Counted from the first letter of the stretch, positions 1-9,196 are shown. The stretch: 46,400 nt of DNA from an uncultured Hyphomicrobiales bacterium (GCA_903884435.1 CAISEY010000156.1:1-46400); one strand, 5' to 3'. Translations and numbers: made by a program. Notes: generated by a model from the sequence alone, not told the origin.

Positions 1-905
<905 letters not shown>

Positions 906-913
906 CGCGCGCG

Positions 914-944
914 GCGGGGCGTTCCCCGAAAGGGAAGGCCCCGC
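914..944. terminator. Hairpin between convergent genes, probable bidirectional terminator
   Basis: Seven-base arms GCGGGGC (914-920) and GCCCCGC (938-944) enclose a second paired segment TTCCC/GGGAA (922-926, 932-936), with one mismatch between and a five-base loop. It lies exactly between the aminotransferase stop (905) and the stop of the minus-strand receptor gene (945). No long T tract follows on either strand, so termination efficiency is an inference. Confidence 0.6.
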
Positions 945-1964
945 TCACCGCAGCGTGTCCTGATAAATTTTCATCCAGCCGCGCTGGCCTACGTCGATCT
1001 GCTCCGGCGTGAAGATTTTCGCGCGGAACGTGACGCCGTCCGGCCGCAACGCCGCCTGTAGCGGCCGCACGTTTGGCGAGACGGGAATGTAGTCGGCGTC
1101 GCGGAAGATCGCCTGGCCCTCTTCCGACATCAGAAAGTCGATCAGCAGTCTGCCCGCCGCCGGGTGCGGCCCCTTGAACAGGCCGAGCACGAGCAGCGAG
1201 CCCATCGCGTCCTCCGTCGGAATCCAGTCGACGGGCGCGCCGCGCCGCGCGGAGAAGGCCGCGTGGTGATTGAGCGTTTGCAGGCCGATCCGGTATTCTC
1301 CGGCGATCACCTGATCCATCACCTGGCGCGTGCTGACCTGAAGCACGGAGACCTTTTGCGCGGCGAGGCGGCGCAGATAGTCGATCCCCTTCGCCTCGCC
1401 AAGTTTCGTCACCACATGGCCGACGAAGCCGCCGATGCCCGTCGTCGACGTGCTGCCGCCGATGGCCATCTGGCCCTTCCATTTTGGCGCGAGCAGGTCG
1501 TCGAGGGTCCGGGGCGCGTCCTCGCGGCGCACGAGGTCGGTGTTGTAGGAATAGGTTTGCAGATAGAGCGACGCGCCGGTCCAGTAGCCATCCCGATCGA
1601 CGTAGTCCGCGGGCAGGGTCCTAGCCGCGTCCGGCAGCCACTTCTCCAGCAGGTTCTCCCGCTTGAACAGCGGCGCGCCGGTGATGCCGTCGAAAATATC
1701 CGCCCGCACCTTGCCGGCCTGGGCCTCGTTGCGCACGCGCAGAACGATGTCCTGGGATTCCGCGCGGATGTACTCAACCTTGATCCCGTATTTTTTCTCG
1801 AAGGCCTCGACGGCGGGCCGCGCCATCTGGTTGACGATCAGAGTCGTGTACCAGGTGACGGCTCCTTCTTTTTTCGCGGCGTCGATCAGGGCCTGGTCGG
1901 CGGCGCGGGCATGGCTCGCGAGCGTCGCGAGACACGCCGCGGCGAACGCGAGTTGTCGCGGCAT
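945..1964 (-). CDS. ABC-type periplasmic solute-binding protein (Fe/2-aminoethylphosphonate-like family)
   Basis: Periplasmic binding protein of 339 residues, last gene of a seven-gene operon. The chosen ATG follows an AGGGGG ribosome site and gives a clean signal peptide (about residues 1-21, ending SHARA). A start 13 codons upstream would put a non-hydrophobic tail before the signal. The mature part begins with AAKKEGAVTWYTT, typical of the family of iron, thiamine or polyamine receptors, followed by YSYNTDLV and APKWKGQMAIG. No permease or ATPase gene lies in this operon, so its membrane partner is elsewhere or is borrowed. The ligand is unknown; the surrounding enzymes suggest an aromatic-derived acid. 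Confidence 0.85.
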   Translation of the reverse strand: MPRQLAFAAACLATLASHARAADQALIDAAKKEGAVTWYTTLIVNQMARPAVEAFEKKYGIKVEYIRAESQDIVLRVRNEAQAGKVRADIFDGITGAPLFKRENLLEKWLPDAARTLPADYVDRDGYWTGASLYLQTYSYNTDLVRREDAPRTLDDLLAPKWKGQMAIGGSTSTTGIGGFVGHVVTKLGEAKGIDYLRRLAAQKVSVLQVSTRQVMDQVIAGEYRIGLQTLNHHAAFSARRGAPVDWIPTEDAMGSLLVLGLFKGPHPAAGRLLIDFLMSEEGQAIFRDADYIPVSPNVRPLQAALRPDGVTFRAKIFTPEQIDVGQRGWMKIYQDTLR

Positions 1965-1999
1965 GAACTGCCCCCTTTTTTCTCCGGCGCCGCTTCCGG

Positions 2000-3136
2000 T
2001 CATTCCCTGATCCGGTATTTTTCGACCTTTTCCATGTCGAGCGTCAGTCCGAGGCCGGGGCCGGTCGGCACGACGACGCCGCCTGGCTCGGGCCAGAGAT
2101 TTTCCTTCACGACATTGTCGCGCAGAGGATTGTCGGCGATGTCGTATTCAAGCAGCACGGGGAAGGGCGTGTTTTCCGTGTGCGGCGTCGTCGGCGAGGA
2201 CGCCAGGAAATGGATGCCCGCCGCGAGGCCGAAGGCGCCGCCCCACACCGCCGGCGCGACGCGCAGATTGTGGAGATGGGCGAGCGTCGCGATCTTGCGC
2301 GCCTCGCCGAGACCGCCGCAACGGCCGATGGCCGGCTGCACGATGTCGACGCCGCGCGCCTCGATCAGTTGCGCGAACTCGTGCAGGCTGGAGAGGCCCT
2401 CGCCGGTCGCGACGGGAATCGGGGAACGGGCGCGCAGTTCCGCGTGTCCGCGCAGATCCTCGTGCGGCAGCGGCTCCTCGACCCATTGCACGTCGTAGGG
2501 CTCGATGAGCTTCATGCTCTGCAGGCACACATCGACGGTGTAATTGCCGTTCACGTCCACCATCAGGCGCATGTCGTCGCCGAGGATTTCGCGGGCGATC
2601 CGCACGCGCTCGAGATCGGATTTCGGGCTCTTGCCGATCTTGATCTTGACGCCGTCGAAACGCGTCTTGTCCACCTTCGACAATTGCGCCTCGAGCGTGT
2701 TCGTCGCGCCGCGCGTCACGTAGCCCGTTGTCGCGTAGCAGGGGATTTTGTCGGCGCGCTTGCCGCCGATCAGATCGTGCACGGAAACGCCGAGCGTCTT
2801 GCCCATGGCGTCGAACACGGCGACGTTGATGCCGCTCAGCGCCGAGGTGAAATGGCCGAGGCCGAAGTGATAGAGCCGGTCGCGGCAATAGGACGCCGCG
2901 AGTTCGAAATCGTAAAGGCTCCGGCCGACGAACATCGACTTGATCTGGCCGAGATAGGCCCTGATCGGCTGCACCGGGCCGAGGCCCTCGCCATAACCGA
3001 CAATGCCCTCGTCTGTGGTGACGCTGATCAGGGCGGAAGAGCGCTTGAAGTTCAGCCCGCGCGAGGTGCCATAGGCCAGGTCCGGCGATATGGCGTATTC
3101 CATGGCGGTGATGTCGATGCTGGCGATCTTTGGCAT
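2000..3136 (-). CDS. Enolase-superfamily protein, mandelate racemase/muconate lactonizing group
   Basis: Protein of 378 residues with an N-terminal capping domain and a C-terminal barrel. Members of this superfamily abstract a proton next to a carboxylate and stabilise the enolate with Mg2+. Visible residues are K164-x-K166 in KIKIGK, metal ligands D194 (DVNGN), E220 or E221 (VEEPL) and E246 (GEG), and D264 in VDIVQPA. In the mandelate racemase subgroup D264 would pair with a His at the end of the next strand; here that position reads APAVWGG, with Ala296 where relatives usually show APHVWG. A cycloisomerase, racemase or dehydratase is possible; the missing His argues against a two-base racemase. 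The start has a GAGGGACGG ribosome site. It sits between the Gfo/Idh oxidoreductase and the receptor gene. Confidence 0.88.
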   Translation of the reverse strand: MPKIASIDITAMEYAISPDLAYGTSRGLNFKRSSALISVTTDEGIVGYGEGLGPVQPIRAYLGQIKSMFVGRSLYDFELAASYCRDRLYHFGLGHFTSALSGINVAVFDAMGKTLGVSVHDLIGGKRADKIPCYATTGYVTRGATNTLEAQLSKVDKTRFDGVKIKIGKSPKSDLERVRIAREILGDDMRLMVDVNGNYTVDVCLQSMKLIEPYDVQWVEEPLPHEDLRGHAELRARSPIPVATGEGLSSLHEFAQLIEARGVDIVQPAIGRCGGLGEARKIATLAHLHNLRVAPAVWGGAFGLAAGIHFLASSPTTPHTENTPFPVLLEYDIADNPLRDNVVKENLWPEPGGVVVPTGPGLGLTLDMEKVEKYRIRE

Positions 3137-3158
3137 TTCCGTCCCTCGATGTCTTGAA

Positions 3159-4391
3159 TCAGGCGCCAGGCGTCGGCAGGTCGGCGTCGTAGTCGGGATG
3201 CATCGGGGTCTGGTGCGCGAGCATGATTTCGCGCCGCTCGCGCGCCGATTGCATCATGGCGAGGCAGACCTCCAGCGTCGCCATGCCCCAGCGCCCGTCG
3301 TGCCAGAGCGGCTTGCCGTGGACGACGGCGTCGTAAAGCTCCTCGAGTTCGGCGCGGCGCTGGACGACGCCGGTCTCGTTGCCGCGGTCGATCTCGACGT
3401 CGCGCTTGCCCTCGTCGCCATGAATGTAGATGCCATATTTCGACTGGCGCAGATCGGCGCGGTCGAGGCTGGCGATGGCGAAGCCCATGTCCTCGGGAAC
3501 CCAGGCCGCCTGGGAGACGCCGGTGAAATATTCCTTCTCCCGGCTGCCGCCGATGCGGATTTGTTGTTTCTCGCCGGTTTCGTCGCGCGTGCCGGCGCGC
3601 AGGGCGGCGCGGATCGCGGCGCGCTGTCCGGCGGTGTAAACCTGCTTGTCCTCGCCCCAGGGCACGAGTTCGGCGCCGGAGAAATAACCATAGCCGTTGT
3701 GGACGATGGTCGCGGGCAATCCGCTCTCGAATTCCATGAAGGCGGCGTAATAGCCAGGGATCGAGCGTTCCTTCATCCACTGGCCGGTTTGCGCGCGCAC
3801 GCTGCGCAACATGCCGCCGCCGAGCAGGCGCACGGTGTCGATCTGGTGCGGGCCCTGGCGATAGGGAATGCCGCCGCCCTGGTTCACGTCGAGTTCGTCG
3901 GGCGTGCGGGGCCGCAGCATCCAGTCGGAGAAGGACCAGATGTTGAGCGCGCGCAACTCGCCATATTTGCCCGAGGCGATGATCTTGCGCATCCCGCGGA
4001 TGGGGCGGATGAAGGCGCGCGTGTGGCCGGCGAGCAGATGCACGCGGTTGCGCTCCGCCGCCTCGACCATGCTGGCGGCTTCCCCGAGCGAGGTCGCCAT
4101 GGGCTTTTCGACGACGACGTGCTTGCCCGCGTTGGCCGCCATGATCGCGTGCGGCGCGTGAAAGCGGTTGGGGCTCGAGATCCACACGGCCTCGACGTTC
4201 GGATCGTCGCAGAGATCCTGCGCGGACAGGTAGGTTTTCGCCTCGGGGTAGCGCCCCTTGAACCGGTCGAGCGTCGTTTGCACGACGTCGGCGCCGGCCA
4301 CGAGTTCGATCGACTCCATCGTGTCCATGGCGGGCAGGATTTCCGCCCCGCCAACGCCGATGCCGATCATGCCGATCCTGAGCTTGCGCAT
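3159..4391 (-). CDS. Gfo/Idh/MocA oxidoreductase, phthalate 4,5-dihydrodiol dehydrogenase-like
   Basis: NAD(P)-dependent dehydrogenase of 410 residues. The nucleotide motif GIGVGG is at residues 10-15 and the EKP motif at 95-97 (VVEKPM). A candidate catalytic His is in GPHQID (about 181-185). The stretch from HTRAFIRPIRGMR through PRTPDELDVNQGGG resembles the Pht4 dihydrodiol dehydrogenases that rearomatise phthalate cis-dihydrodiols, and the length matches that group. This assignment comes from memory of the family and should be read as likely, not proven. The start follows GGGAGGGGG; a longer upstream frame is rejected because its first 54 residues are Arg-rich and precede the Rossmann motif. 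No Rieske dioxygenase that would make a dihydrodiol is in the window. Confidence 0.85.
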   Translation of the reverse strand: MRKLRIGMIGIGVGGAEILPAMDTMESIELVAGADVVQTTLDRFKGRYPEAKTYLSAQDLCDDPNVEAVWISSPNRFHAPHAIMAANAGKHVVVEKPMATSLGEAASMVEAAERNRVHLLAGHTRAFIRPIRGMRKIIASGKYGELRALNIWSFSDWMLRPRTPDELDVNQGGGIPYRQGPHQIDTVRLLGGGMLRSVRAQTGQWMKERSIPGYYAAFMEFESGLPATIVHNGYGYFSGAELVPWGEDKQVYTAGQRAAIRAALRAGTRDETGEKQQIRIGGSREKEYFTGVSQAAWVPEDMGFAIASLDRADLRQSKYGIYIHGDEGKRDVEIDRGNETGVVQRRAELEELYDAVVHGKPLWHDGRWGMATLEVCLAMMQSARERREIMLAHQTPMHPDYDADLPTPGA

Positions 4392-4408
4392 GTCCCCCTC
4401 CCGAAACG

Positions 4409-5158
4409 TCAGGCGCCCGTGAGCGCGCGATAATAGCGCCAGTTCGCGGCTTCCGCGCCGCCGGGGCGCTCGCCGTTCGCGGGCGTGGAATCGAGCCCCT
4501 TGTAGGAGCGGATTTCGTCCTGGTCCTCTCGCGAGATCGGCGCGGGCTCGCAAATCAGCCGGGCCTTGTAGTTGATTTCCGCGAGGTGATTGAGGTGGAT
4601 CGCGTAGAGCGCCGCCTGTTCGACGCTCGGCGCGGCGGTGGTGATCCCGTGGCCGCGCATGAGGCAGACTTTCTTCGCGCCCATGGTTCGCGCGAGTTCC
4701 TCGCCGCGCGCCGGCGTGTTGATGAGAATGCTGCGTTCGTAGGTGGGGATGCCGTCGAGCGCCAGCCGCACGCTGGAGGGATCGAAGGCGCCGTAGAGCG
4801 GCAGCAGCGGCTTGCAGCAGATCGTGAACATCATCGGCGTTGGCGGATGAATGTGGATGACGGAGAAGACCTCCGGCCGCGCCTTGTAAATCTCCGTGTG
4901 GATGAAGATTTCCTGCGGCACGGCGAGGCCGTCGGCGCCCGGTTTGAGGAGCTTGCCGTCGAAGTCCGTCTCGATGATCTGCTCGTCGCTCGTGTAGCGG
5001 ACTCCGGTTTCGCCAGGGCCGCGGGCGCGGATGAGCAGACGATTTTCGCCGGGCACGCGCGCGCTGACGTGGCCCAGCGCCGCGTGGGTGAGTTCGAGGC
5101 GCCCCAGCACGCGGCAGGCCTCCGCGACGCGTCCGGCGAGGTCGGAAAGATCGGTCAT
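4409..5158 (-). CDS. Class II aldolase/adducin-family protein, probable decarboxylase or aldolase
   Basis: Protein of 249 residues with the divalent-metal site of class II aldolases: H102-x-H104 in VIHIHPP and H170 in LMRGHGI, plus the acidic residue E83 in PQEIFIHTEIY. Members cleave sugar phosphates or decarboxylate dihydroxy-aromatic acids; 3,4-dihydroxyphthalate decarboxylase is in this superfamily. With a Pht4-like dehydrogenase next to it, decarboxylation of a dihydroxylated aromatic diacid is the best guess. The ATG at 5158 sits just before the motif THAALGHVSARVPG; the open frame continues further upstream but only as an antisense-like Arg-rich stretch overlapping the CMD gene. Confidence 0.85.
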   Translation of the reverse strand: MTDLSDLAGRVAEACRVLGRLELTHAALGHVSARVPGENRLLIRARGPGETGVRYTSDEQIIETDFDGKLLKPGADGLAVPQEIFIHTEIYKARPEVFSVIHIHPPTPMMFTICCKPLLPLYGAFDPSSVRLALDGIPTYERSILINTPARGEELARTMGAKKVCLMRGHGITTAAPSVEQAALYAIHLNHLAEINYKARLICEPAPISREDQDEIRSYKGLDSTPANGERPGGAEAANWRYYRALTGA

Positions 5159-5178
5159 GGCGTTTTCCCGCGCGCGTT

Positions 5179-5733
5179 TCACAGAGCCGGCAGCGGCGTG
5201 GCGTCCGCCGGCAGCGGATGCCTGTCGATGTTGAGAATGAAGGCCACCGTGCAGTAATGGCCGACGAGATAGATCAGGTCGAGCACGCCGCGCTCGCCGA
5301 AACGGTCCTTCATGCGCGCGTAGGTCGCGTCGTCGACCTCGTTCTTCTTCAGCATTTGCGTCGTGAAGTCGAAGACGATGGCCTGGTCGGCGTCCATGGC
5401 GGGGCGCTCGCCGCGGGCGAGGGCGTCGCACAGCGCCTTGTCGAGGCCCTCCTGCTCGCCGATCCTGCGGTGCGCGTACCATTCATATTGCGCGGTCCAG
5501 TGGCGCGCCGTGATCAGGATCGCCATTTCCTTCAGCGCGTTTGGCAGCGAATTGCGGTAGCGCACGTATTCGCCGATCCGCTCGGAGAGCGAACAGAGTT
5601 CGGGGTTGCGCAGCAGGGCGTTGTAGGGGCCGCGCACGCCCGCGCGCGGTCCGGTGGCGATCCTGTCGTAGAGCGCGGTTTGCTCCGCGGTCATTTTTTC
5701 CCGGGGAATCGCCGGAAAGCGAACGTCGCTCAT
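5179..5733 (-). CDS. Carboxymuconolactone decarboxylase (CMD)-family protein
   Basis: Protein of 184 residues, all-helical AhpD/CMD fold. The core reads EMAILITARHWTAQYEWYAH, with the conserved Glu at the helix start and a conserved His at the end but no CxxC, so it is not an AhpD peroxidase reductase. Cysteine-free members include 4-carboxymuconolactone decarboxylase and many uncharacterised relatives. It sits between an alpha/beta hydrolase and a class II aldolase. In protocatechuate catabolism CMD acts between the muconate cycloisomerase and the enol-lactone hydrolase, and homologues of all three occur in this operon, which fits a role on a lactone intermediate. Confidence 0.85.
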   Translation of the reverse strand: MSDVRFPAIPREKMTAEQTALYDRIATGPRAGVRGPYNALLRNPELCSLSERIGEYVRYRNSLPNALKEMAILITARHWTAQYEWYAHRRIGEQEGLDKALCDALARGERPAMDADQAIVFDFTTQMLKKNEVDDATYARMKDRFGERGVLDLIYLVGHYCTVAFILNIDRHPLPADATPLPAL

Positions 5734-5743
5734 CTGTTTCTCC

Positions 5744-6523
5744 TCACGCCTTCGTGGCGAAACCCTTGTCGATCGCCGCGACGAAGGCGGCGGGATCGTC
5801 GATCATCGGGAAATGACCGCAATCGTCGAGAACGATTTGCGGCGCGTTTGGCAGCGCCGCGGCCATGATGGCTTTCGTCGCGACGGCGGGGCCCTTCGAG
5901 CCATAGATCACGATGGCGGTCGCCGTGAGCGTCTTCAGGTCGGCCTCGACGTCGTGCAGGCGCATGGCCCACATCGCGTTCAGACAATTCTTGGCGCCCG
6001 CCTTGTTGCGATCGATGTTCCAGCGATCGAGAAACTCGGGCGTCACCTTGCCGGGGCGCAGGCGCGGGCCGACGATGTCCATTGTCTGCGGCGTGTTGGT
6101 CCAGGTCTTCTCGGTGCGGGCCCAGCCATCCTGCCAGGTTTTCTCGGTGCGCACGGGATATTCGATGATGAAGACGCGATCCATGCGCGCCGCGTGACGG
6201 GCGCCGAGCGCGATGGCGATGGAGCCGCCGACGGAGGAACCGCCGACGCTCGCCTTCTGGACGCCGAGCGCGTCCATCAGGGCGACGACGGCGTCGGAGA
6301 AGTCATGCGCGGAAAAGAAGCGCGGCGGCGTGTCGGAATCGCCCTGGCCCGGCATGTCCCAGGCGATGACGCGGTATTTTTTCGCGAGATCGTCGATGAC
6401 GAATTCATATTCAAAGGCCGAGGCGCCGTTCGAATGCATGAGAATCAGCGCCGGCCCCGCTCCGGCCTCGAGACAATGGATGCGGCCCATCCGTGTTTCG
6501 ACAAACCTGTCCCTGGCGTGCAT
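5744..6523 (-). CDS. Alpha/beta hydrolase
   Basis: Protein of 259 residues with the alpha/beta hydrolase fold. The oxyanion segment is LILMHSNG; the nucleophile is Ser97 in GGSSVGG; the catalytic His is about 237 in DDCGHFP. The usual acid position after strand 6, normally like G-E-D-D or G-x-x-D, reads IVIYGSKGPAV and shows no Asp or Glu, so the third triad member must come from elsewhere or the enzyme is unusual. Second gene of the operon, 11 bases before the CMD gene and 37 bases after the LLM gene. A role on an enol-lactone or ester of the pathway is inferred from neighbours only. Confidence 0.85.
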   Translation of the reverse strand: MHARDRFVETRMGRIHCLEAGAGPALILMHSNGASAFEYEFVIDDLAKKYRVIAWDMPGQGDSDTPPRFFSAHDFSDAVVALMDALGVQKASVGGSSVGGSIAIALGARHAARMDRVFIIEYPVRTEKTWQDGWARTEKTWTNTPQTMDIVGPRLRPGKVTPEFLDRWNIDRNKAGAKNCLNAMWAMRLHDVEADLKTLTATAIVIYGSKGPAVATKAIMAAALPNAPQIVLDDCGHFPMIDDPAAFVAAIDKGFATKA

Positions 6524-6560
6524 GAAACCTCCCTGGCGTGCGTTGACGCGATGCGTGGAA

Positions 6561-7610
6561 CTATTCGGCCGCGGCCCGCGCCGCGCCGGCGTCGGGATCG
6601 AGGTGGCGGACCCTCGGCGCGACCTCGTCCATGAACAGCTTCATCGAGCGCGCCAGCTTTTCCGGCGTCGCGTAGTCGCGTCCCGCGTGGAAATTCAGCA
6701 CGCCAAAGCCGCCGGACGCCTCGTAGTGATGTTCGATCCGCGCGCGCACGGTGTCGGGCGAGCCGACGAAAATATTCCCGGTGTCGACGAGGTAGTCGAA
6801 GGTGATGTCCTGAAGCGTGCCGCCGGGCGGGATGCGTTCGACCTGATGGTGCGGCGTGTTGGCGACTTCCCAGGCGATGGTCGCCTCGTAGGATTCGCGC
6901 ATGTCGTCGCGCGCCTGTTTGTCGGTCTCCGCGACGTAGATGACGCGCGTCGAGCGGATCATGCCGCGCGAGGGCCTGTGTCCGGCCGCGGCCTGCGCCT
7001 CGACGAGCGTGTCGCCGAATTCGCGCAGCCGCGGCACGGGGATGAAGTCGCCGGTCAGCACGATGAGATTGAGCCGGCCCGCGAGCTTCACCGAACCCAG
7101 CGTGTTGATGCAGGCGATGGCCATGGGCGGGTGCGGTTTTTGCACCGGCGGGCATTGCAGGATCATCTGCTTGCCCTTCCAGTAGGGGCCGTCGTAGTCG
7201 AGGGGGCCGTCGGCGTTGAAGAGCTTGATGATGAGTTCCGCCGAGGCCTCCACCATGGCGCGGGTTTCCCTCGGATCGAGGCCGCGCCATTCCATCTGTC
7301 GCGGATGGAAGCCGTGGCCGATGCCCAGCATGTAGCGGCCATGGGTGATCTGGTCGGTGGCGTTGGCCTCGAGCGCGATTTGCAGGGGATGATAATAGCC
7401 GAGCGGGCGCACGCCGGCGCCAAGTCTTATGCGGCTCGTCAACGCGGCCGCCTTGGAAATGATGAGTTCGGACGGCGTCTGGTGCTCGCTGACCCAGGCT
7501 TCCTGAAAGCCCAGCCCGTCGGCGGTCACGATCTCGAAAATGTCGCGGTCCCAGGCGTCGCCGAGGCTGCGCGCGGGCCGGCGGTTGTTCGAGAAAAGTC
7601 CGAATTCCAT
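6561..7610 (-). CDS. LLM-class flavin-dependent oxidoreductase (luciferase-like monooxygenase)
   Basis: Protein of 349 residues with the bacterial luciferase-like TIM barrel. It begins MEFGLFSNNRRP, followed by AWVSEHQT, RIRLGAGVRPLGYYHPLQIA and the GRYMLGIGHGF segment typical of FMNH2-using monooxygenases. It ends with an Ala-rich tail. It is the first gene of the seven-gene operon, with a candidate promoter about 50 bases upstream. A reduced flavin must be supplied by a separate reductase, which is not encoded in the window. It is a paralogue of the protein at 26557-27615: both start M-(E/D)-FGLFSN and share the AAALT-x-IRLG segment. Oxygenation of the substrate or opening of a ring/ester is plausible but not shown. 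Confidence 0.88.
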   Translation of the reverse strand: MEFGLFSNNRRPARSLGDAWDRDIFEIVTADGLGFQEAWVSEHQTPSELIISKAAALTSRIRLGAGVRPLGYYHPLQIALEANATDQITHGRYMLGIGHGFHPRQMEWRGLDPRETRAMVEASAELIIKLFNADGPLDYDGPYWKGKQMILQCPPVQKPHPPMAIACINTLGSVKLAGRLNLIVLTGDFIPVPRLREFGDTLVEAQAAAGHRPSRGMIRSTRVIYVAETDKQARDDMRESYEATIAWEVANTPHHQVERIPPGGTLQDITFDYLVDTGNIFVGSPDTVRARIEHHYEASGGFGVLNFHAGRDYATPEKLARSMKLFMDEVAPRVRHLDPDAGAARAAAE

Positions 7611-7655
7611 GGCGTGCTCCCCCCCGGCGGCTCGCCGCCCGTCCTCGTGCGCGAT

Positions 7656-7684
7656 ACTCTAGCCGCGGCGCGGCGACGATGCAA
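7656..7684 (-). promoter_or_regulatory. Candidate sigma-70-type promoter of the seven-gene operon
   Basis: On the minus strand TTGCAT (7679-7684), a 17-base spacer and TAGAGT (7656-7661). It lies about 45 bases before the start of the LLM gene and next to the end of the thioesterase gene, where a new transcript would be needed. Confidence 0.5.
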
Positions 7685-7696
7685 AACGCGCGTCGT

Positions 7697-8125
7697 TCAC
7701 GCCGTCGGCTTTTTCGGGACGAGCTGGAAAATGCCGCGGAAAATCGCGACCGTTTCTCCCGCGGGCGTCAGCACCTTCGCGTCGAACGTCTGCGAACGGC
7801 GCGTGCGCGCGACTTCATGCGCCTCGACCGTGAGAATTTCGCCGACCTTGCCGGGGCTGACGTAAGTGATGTGCGCGGATTGCGTGACGCCGCCGTCGCT
7901 CTGGCTGAGGCAGGCGAAGGCGCAGGCGGTGTCGCAAATGCTGAACAGAAAGCCGCCGTGAATATAGCCGCGTCCGTTGACGCTGCTGGCGGGCGGATCG
8001 ACGGCGAGCACGACGCGGCCATTGGCTGCCTCGGCGACTTCGATCGCCAGTTCGCGCAGGAGCGGACTGCGCCGCGCGCGCTCGCGCAGTTGTTCGAGAA
8101 CATCGGGTTTTGTTTCGCTGGTCAT
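7697..8125 (-). CDS. PaaI-family hotdog thioesterase
   Basis: Protein of 142 residues with the single hotdog fold of PaaI/YbgC-like acyl-CoA thioesterases. The active-site helix reads GYIHGGFLFSICDTACAFA: the HGG turn and the Asp that follows are the family marks. The next strand reads THITYVSPGKVGEIL-like sequence, and it ends with the C-terminal strand IFRGIFQLV. It hydrolyses acyl- or aryl-acyl-CoA thioesters in the cytosol, releasing CoA from dead-end adducts. It is the last gene of the racemase-like/TctC operon, 20 bases after the receptor gene; its presence suggests a CoA-linked step in the pathway served by this operon. Confidence 0.88.
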   Translation of the reverse strand: MTSETKPDVLEQLRERARRSPLLRELAIEVAEAANGRVVLAVDPPASSVNGRGYIHGGFLFSICDTACAFACLSQSDGGVTQSAHITYVSPGKVGEILTVEAHEVARTRRSQTFDAKVLTPAGETVAIFRGIFQLVPKKPTA

Positions 8126-8145
8126 CTTGCTTCCGGTCGCGGCTT

Positions 8146-9186
8146 TCAGTTCAGCGCGCCCGTGACGCGCGTGTAACGTTCGATCACGGATTTCGGCGTC
8201 GCGGCGGCCTTGCCGACGAGCGCGTCCATCGCCGCGGCGTCGATGGGCGTGACGTCGAGTTGCAACGCGAGGCCCTCCTTCACGAAATCGGGATCGCGCG
8301 CCATGGCGATGAAGGCCTTGCGCAAGGCGTCGGCGCGCTCCGGCGGCAGACCCGGCGGGGCGGCGAAGGGCAAAGCCATGAAGAAGGGCATTTCGGTGAA
8401 ATCGAGCAATTGCAGCCCTTCCACGTCCTTCACGAATTCGCGCGCGATGGGCGTGTCGGGAAGGTCCGGCAGACGCGTCGTCCGGCCGAAGGCGACGATC
8501 GGACGGAAGACGCCGTCGCGCCAGGCGGCGGCCTGCTGGCCGCGGATCGCGGAAAGGCCAATGATCTGCGCGTCGAGTTCGCCGTTGAACATGGCGAGAA
8601 AAATTTGCGGGGCGCCGGTGTAGCCGCGCACGAGTTCGAGATTGAGCCCCATCAGCTCCTTCGCGACGAGGGGCACGGTGCGGTTGGTCGCGCCGGGGCC
8701 GCTGGTGCCGATTTTGGCCGGCTTGCCGGGCTTTTGCAGGTCCGCCACGCTCGTCGCCGGGAAGGATTTGTGGACGGTGAGCAGATAGGCGTCGAGCCCG
8801 TAGGACGAAAGCGAGCCAAGCCAGGTGAGTTTGGCTGGGTCGAAACGCGCGGCGGGGTCGCCCTGGATCGCCGCTTGCGGCGTGCCGCGCTCCAGCACGG
8901 AGATCACCGAGCCGTCTTTTTCCAGAGTGTTGTAGAGCCGGTTGGCGAGGGTCAGCCCGCCCGCGCCGGGAGCGTTCTCGACCACCGCGCGCGGCGCGCC
9001 CGGCAGAAAGCGCGGCAGATGGCGCGACACGAGCCGCGCCGCCGTGTCGTTGACGCCGCCGGCGCCGCTCGGCACGAAAATCGTGATCGTGCGGCCCTTG
9101 TAGAAGGCCTCGACGGATTGCGCTCGCGCCGTGACCGGCGCGAGACAGAGCGCCAGCGTCGCCGCGAGCGCCCGAAGGCGGCGCAT
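8146..9186 (-). CDS. TctC/Bug-family periplasmic receptor (FYKGR type)
   Basis: Secreted solute-binding protein of 346 residues. The ATG at 9186 gives a signal peptide ending VTARA, after which the mature chain starts QSVEAFYKGRTITIFVP. The ligand-loop glycine-rich motif is PSGAGGVNDTAARL, and the domain continues with NAPGAGGLTLANRLYN and VRGYTGAPQIFLAMFNGELD. Members bind carboxylates in a closed pocket and pass them to TctA/TctB membrane proteins; none is encoded here. It is ten bases downstream of the racemase-like gene and belongs to the same subgroup as the receptors at 15074 and 16138, which also accompany a racemase-like gene. The ligand is unknown. Confidence 0.88.
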   Translation of the reverse strand: MRRLRALAATLALCLAPVTARAQSVEAFYKGRTITIFVPSGAGGVNDTAARLVSRHLPRFLPGAPRAVVENAPGAGGLTLANRLYNTLEKDGSVISVLERGTPQAAIQGDPAARFDPAKLTWLGSLSSYGLDAYLLTVHKSFPATSVADLQKPGKPAKIGTSGPGATNRTVPLVAKELMGLNLELVRGYTGAPQIFLAMFNGELDAQIIGLSAIRGQQAAAWRDGVFRPIVAFGRTTRLPDLPDTPIAREFVKDVEGLQLLDFTEMPFFMALPFAAPPGLPPERADALRKAFIAMARDPDFVKEGLALQLDVTPIDAAAMDALVGKAAATPKSVIERYTRVTGALN

Positions 9187-9196
9187 GGCGCCGGCC

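Noticed and set aside
1164-2498. Plus-strand frame opposite the first receptor and the enolase-superfamily gene
   Set aside because: Arg- and Ala-rich antisense product; both minus-strand genes have clear motifs and ribosome sites.
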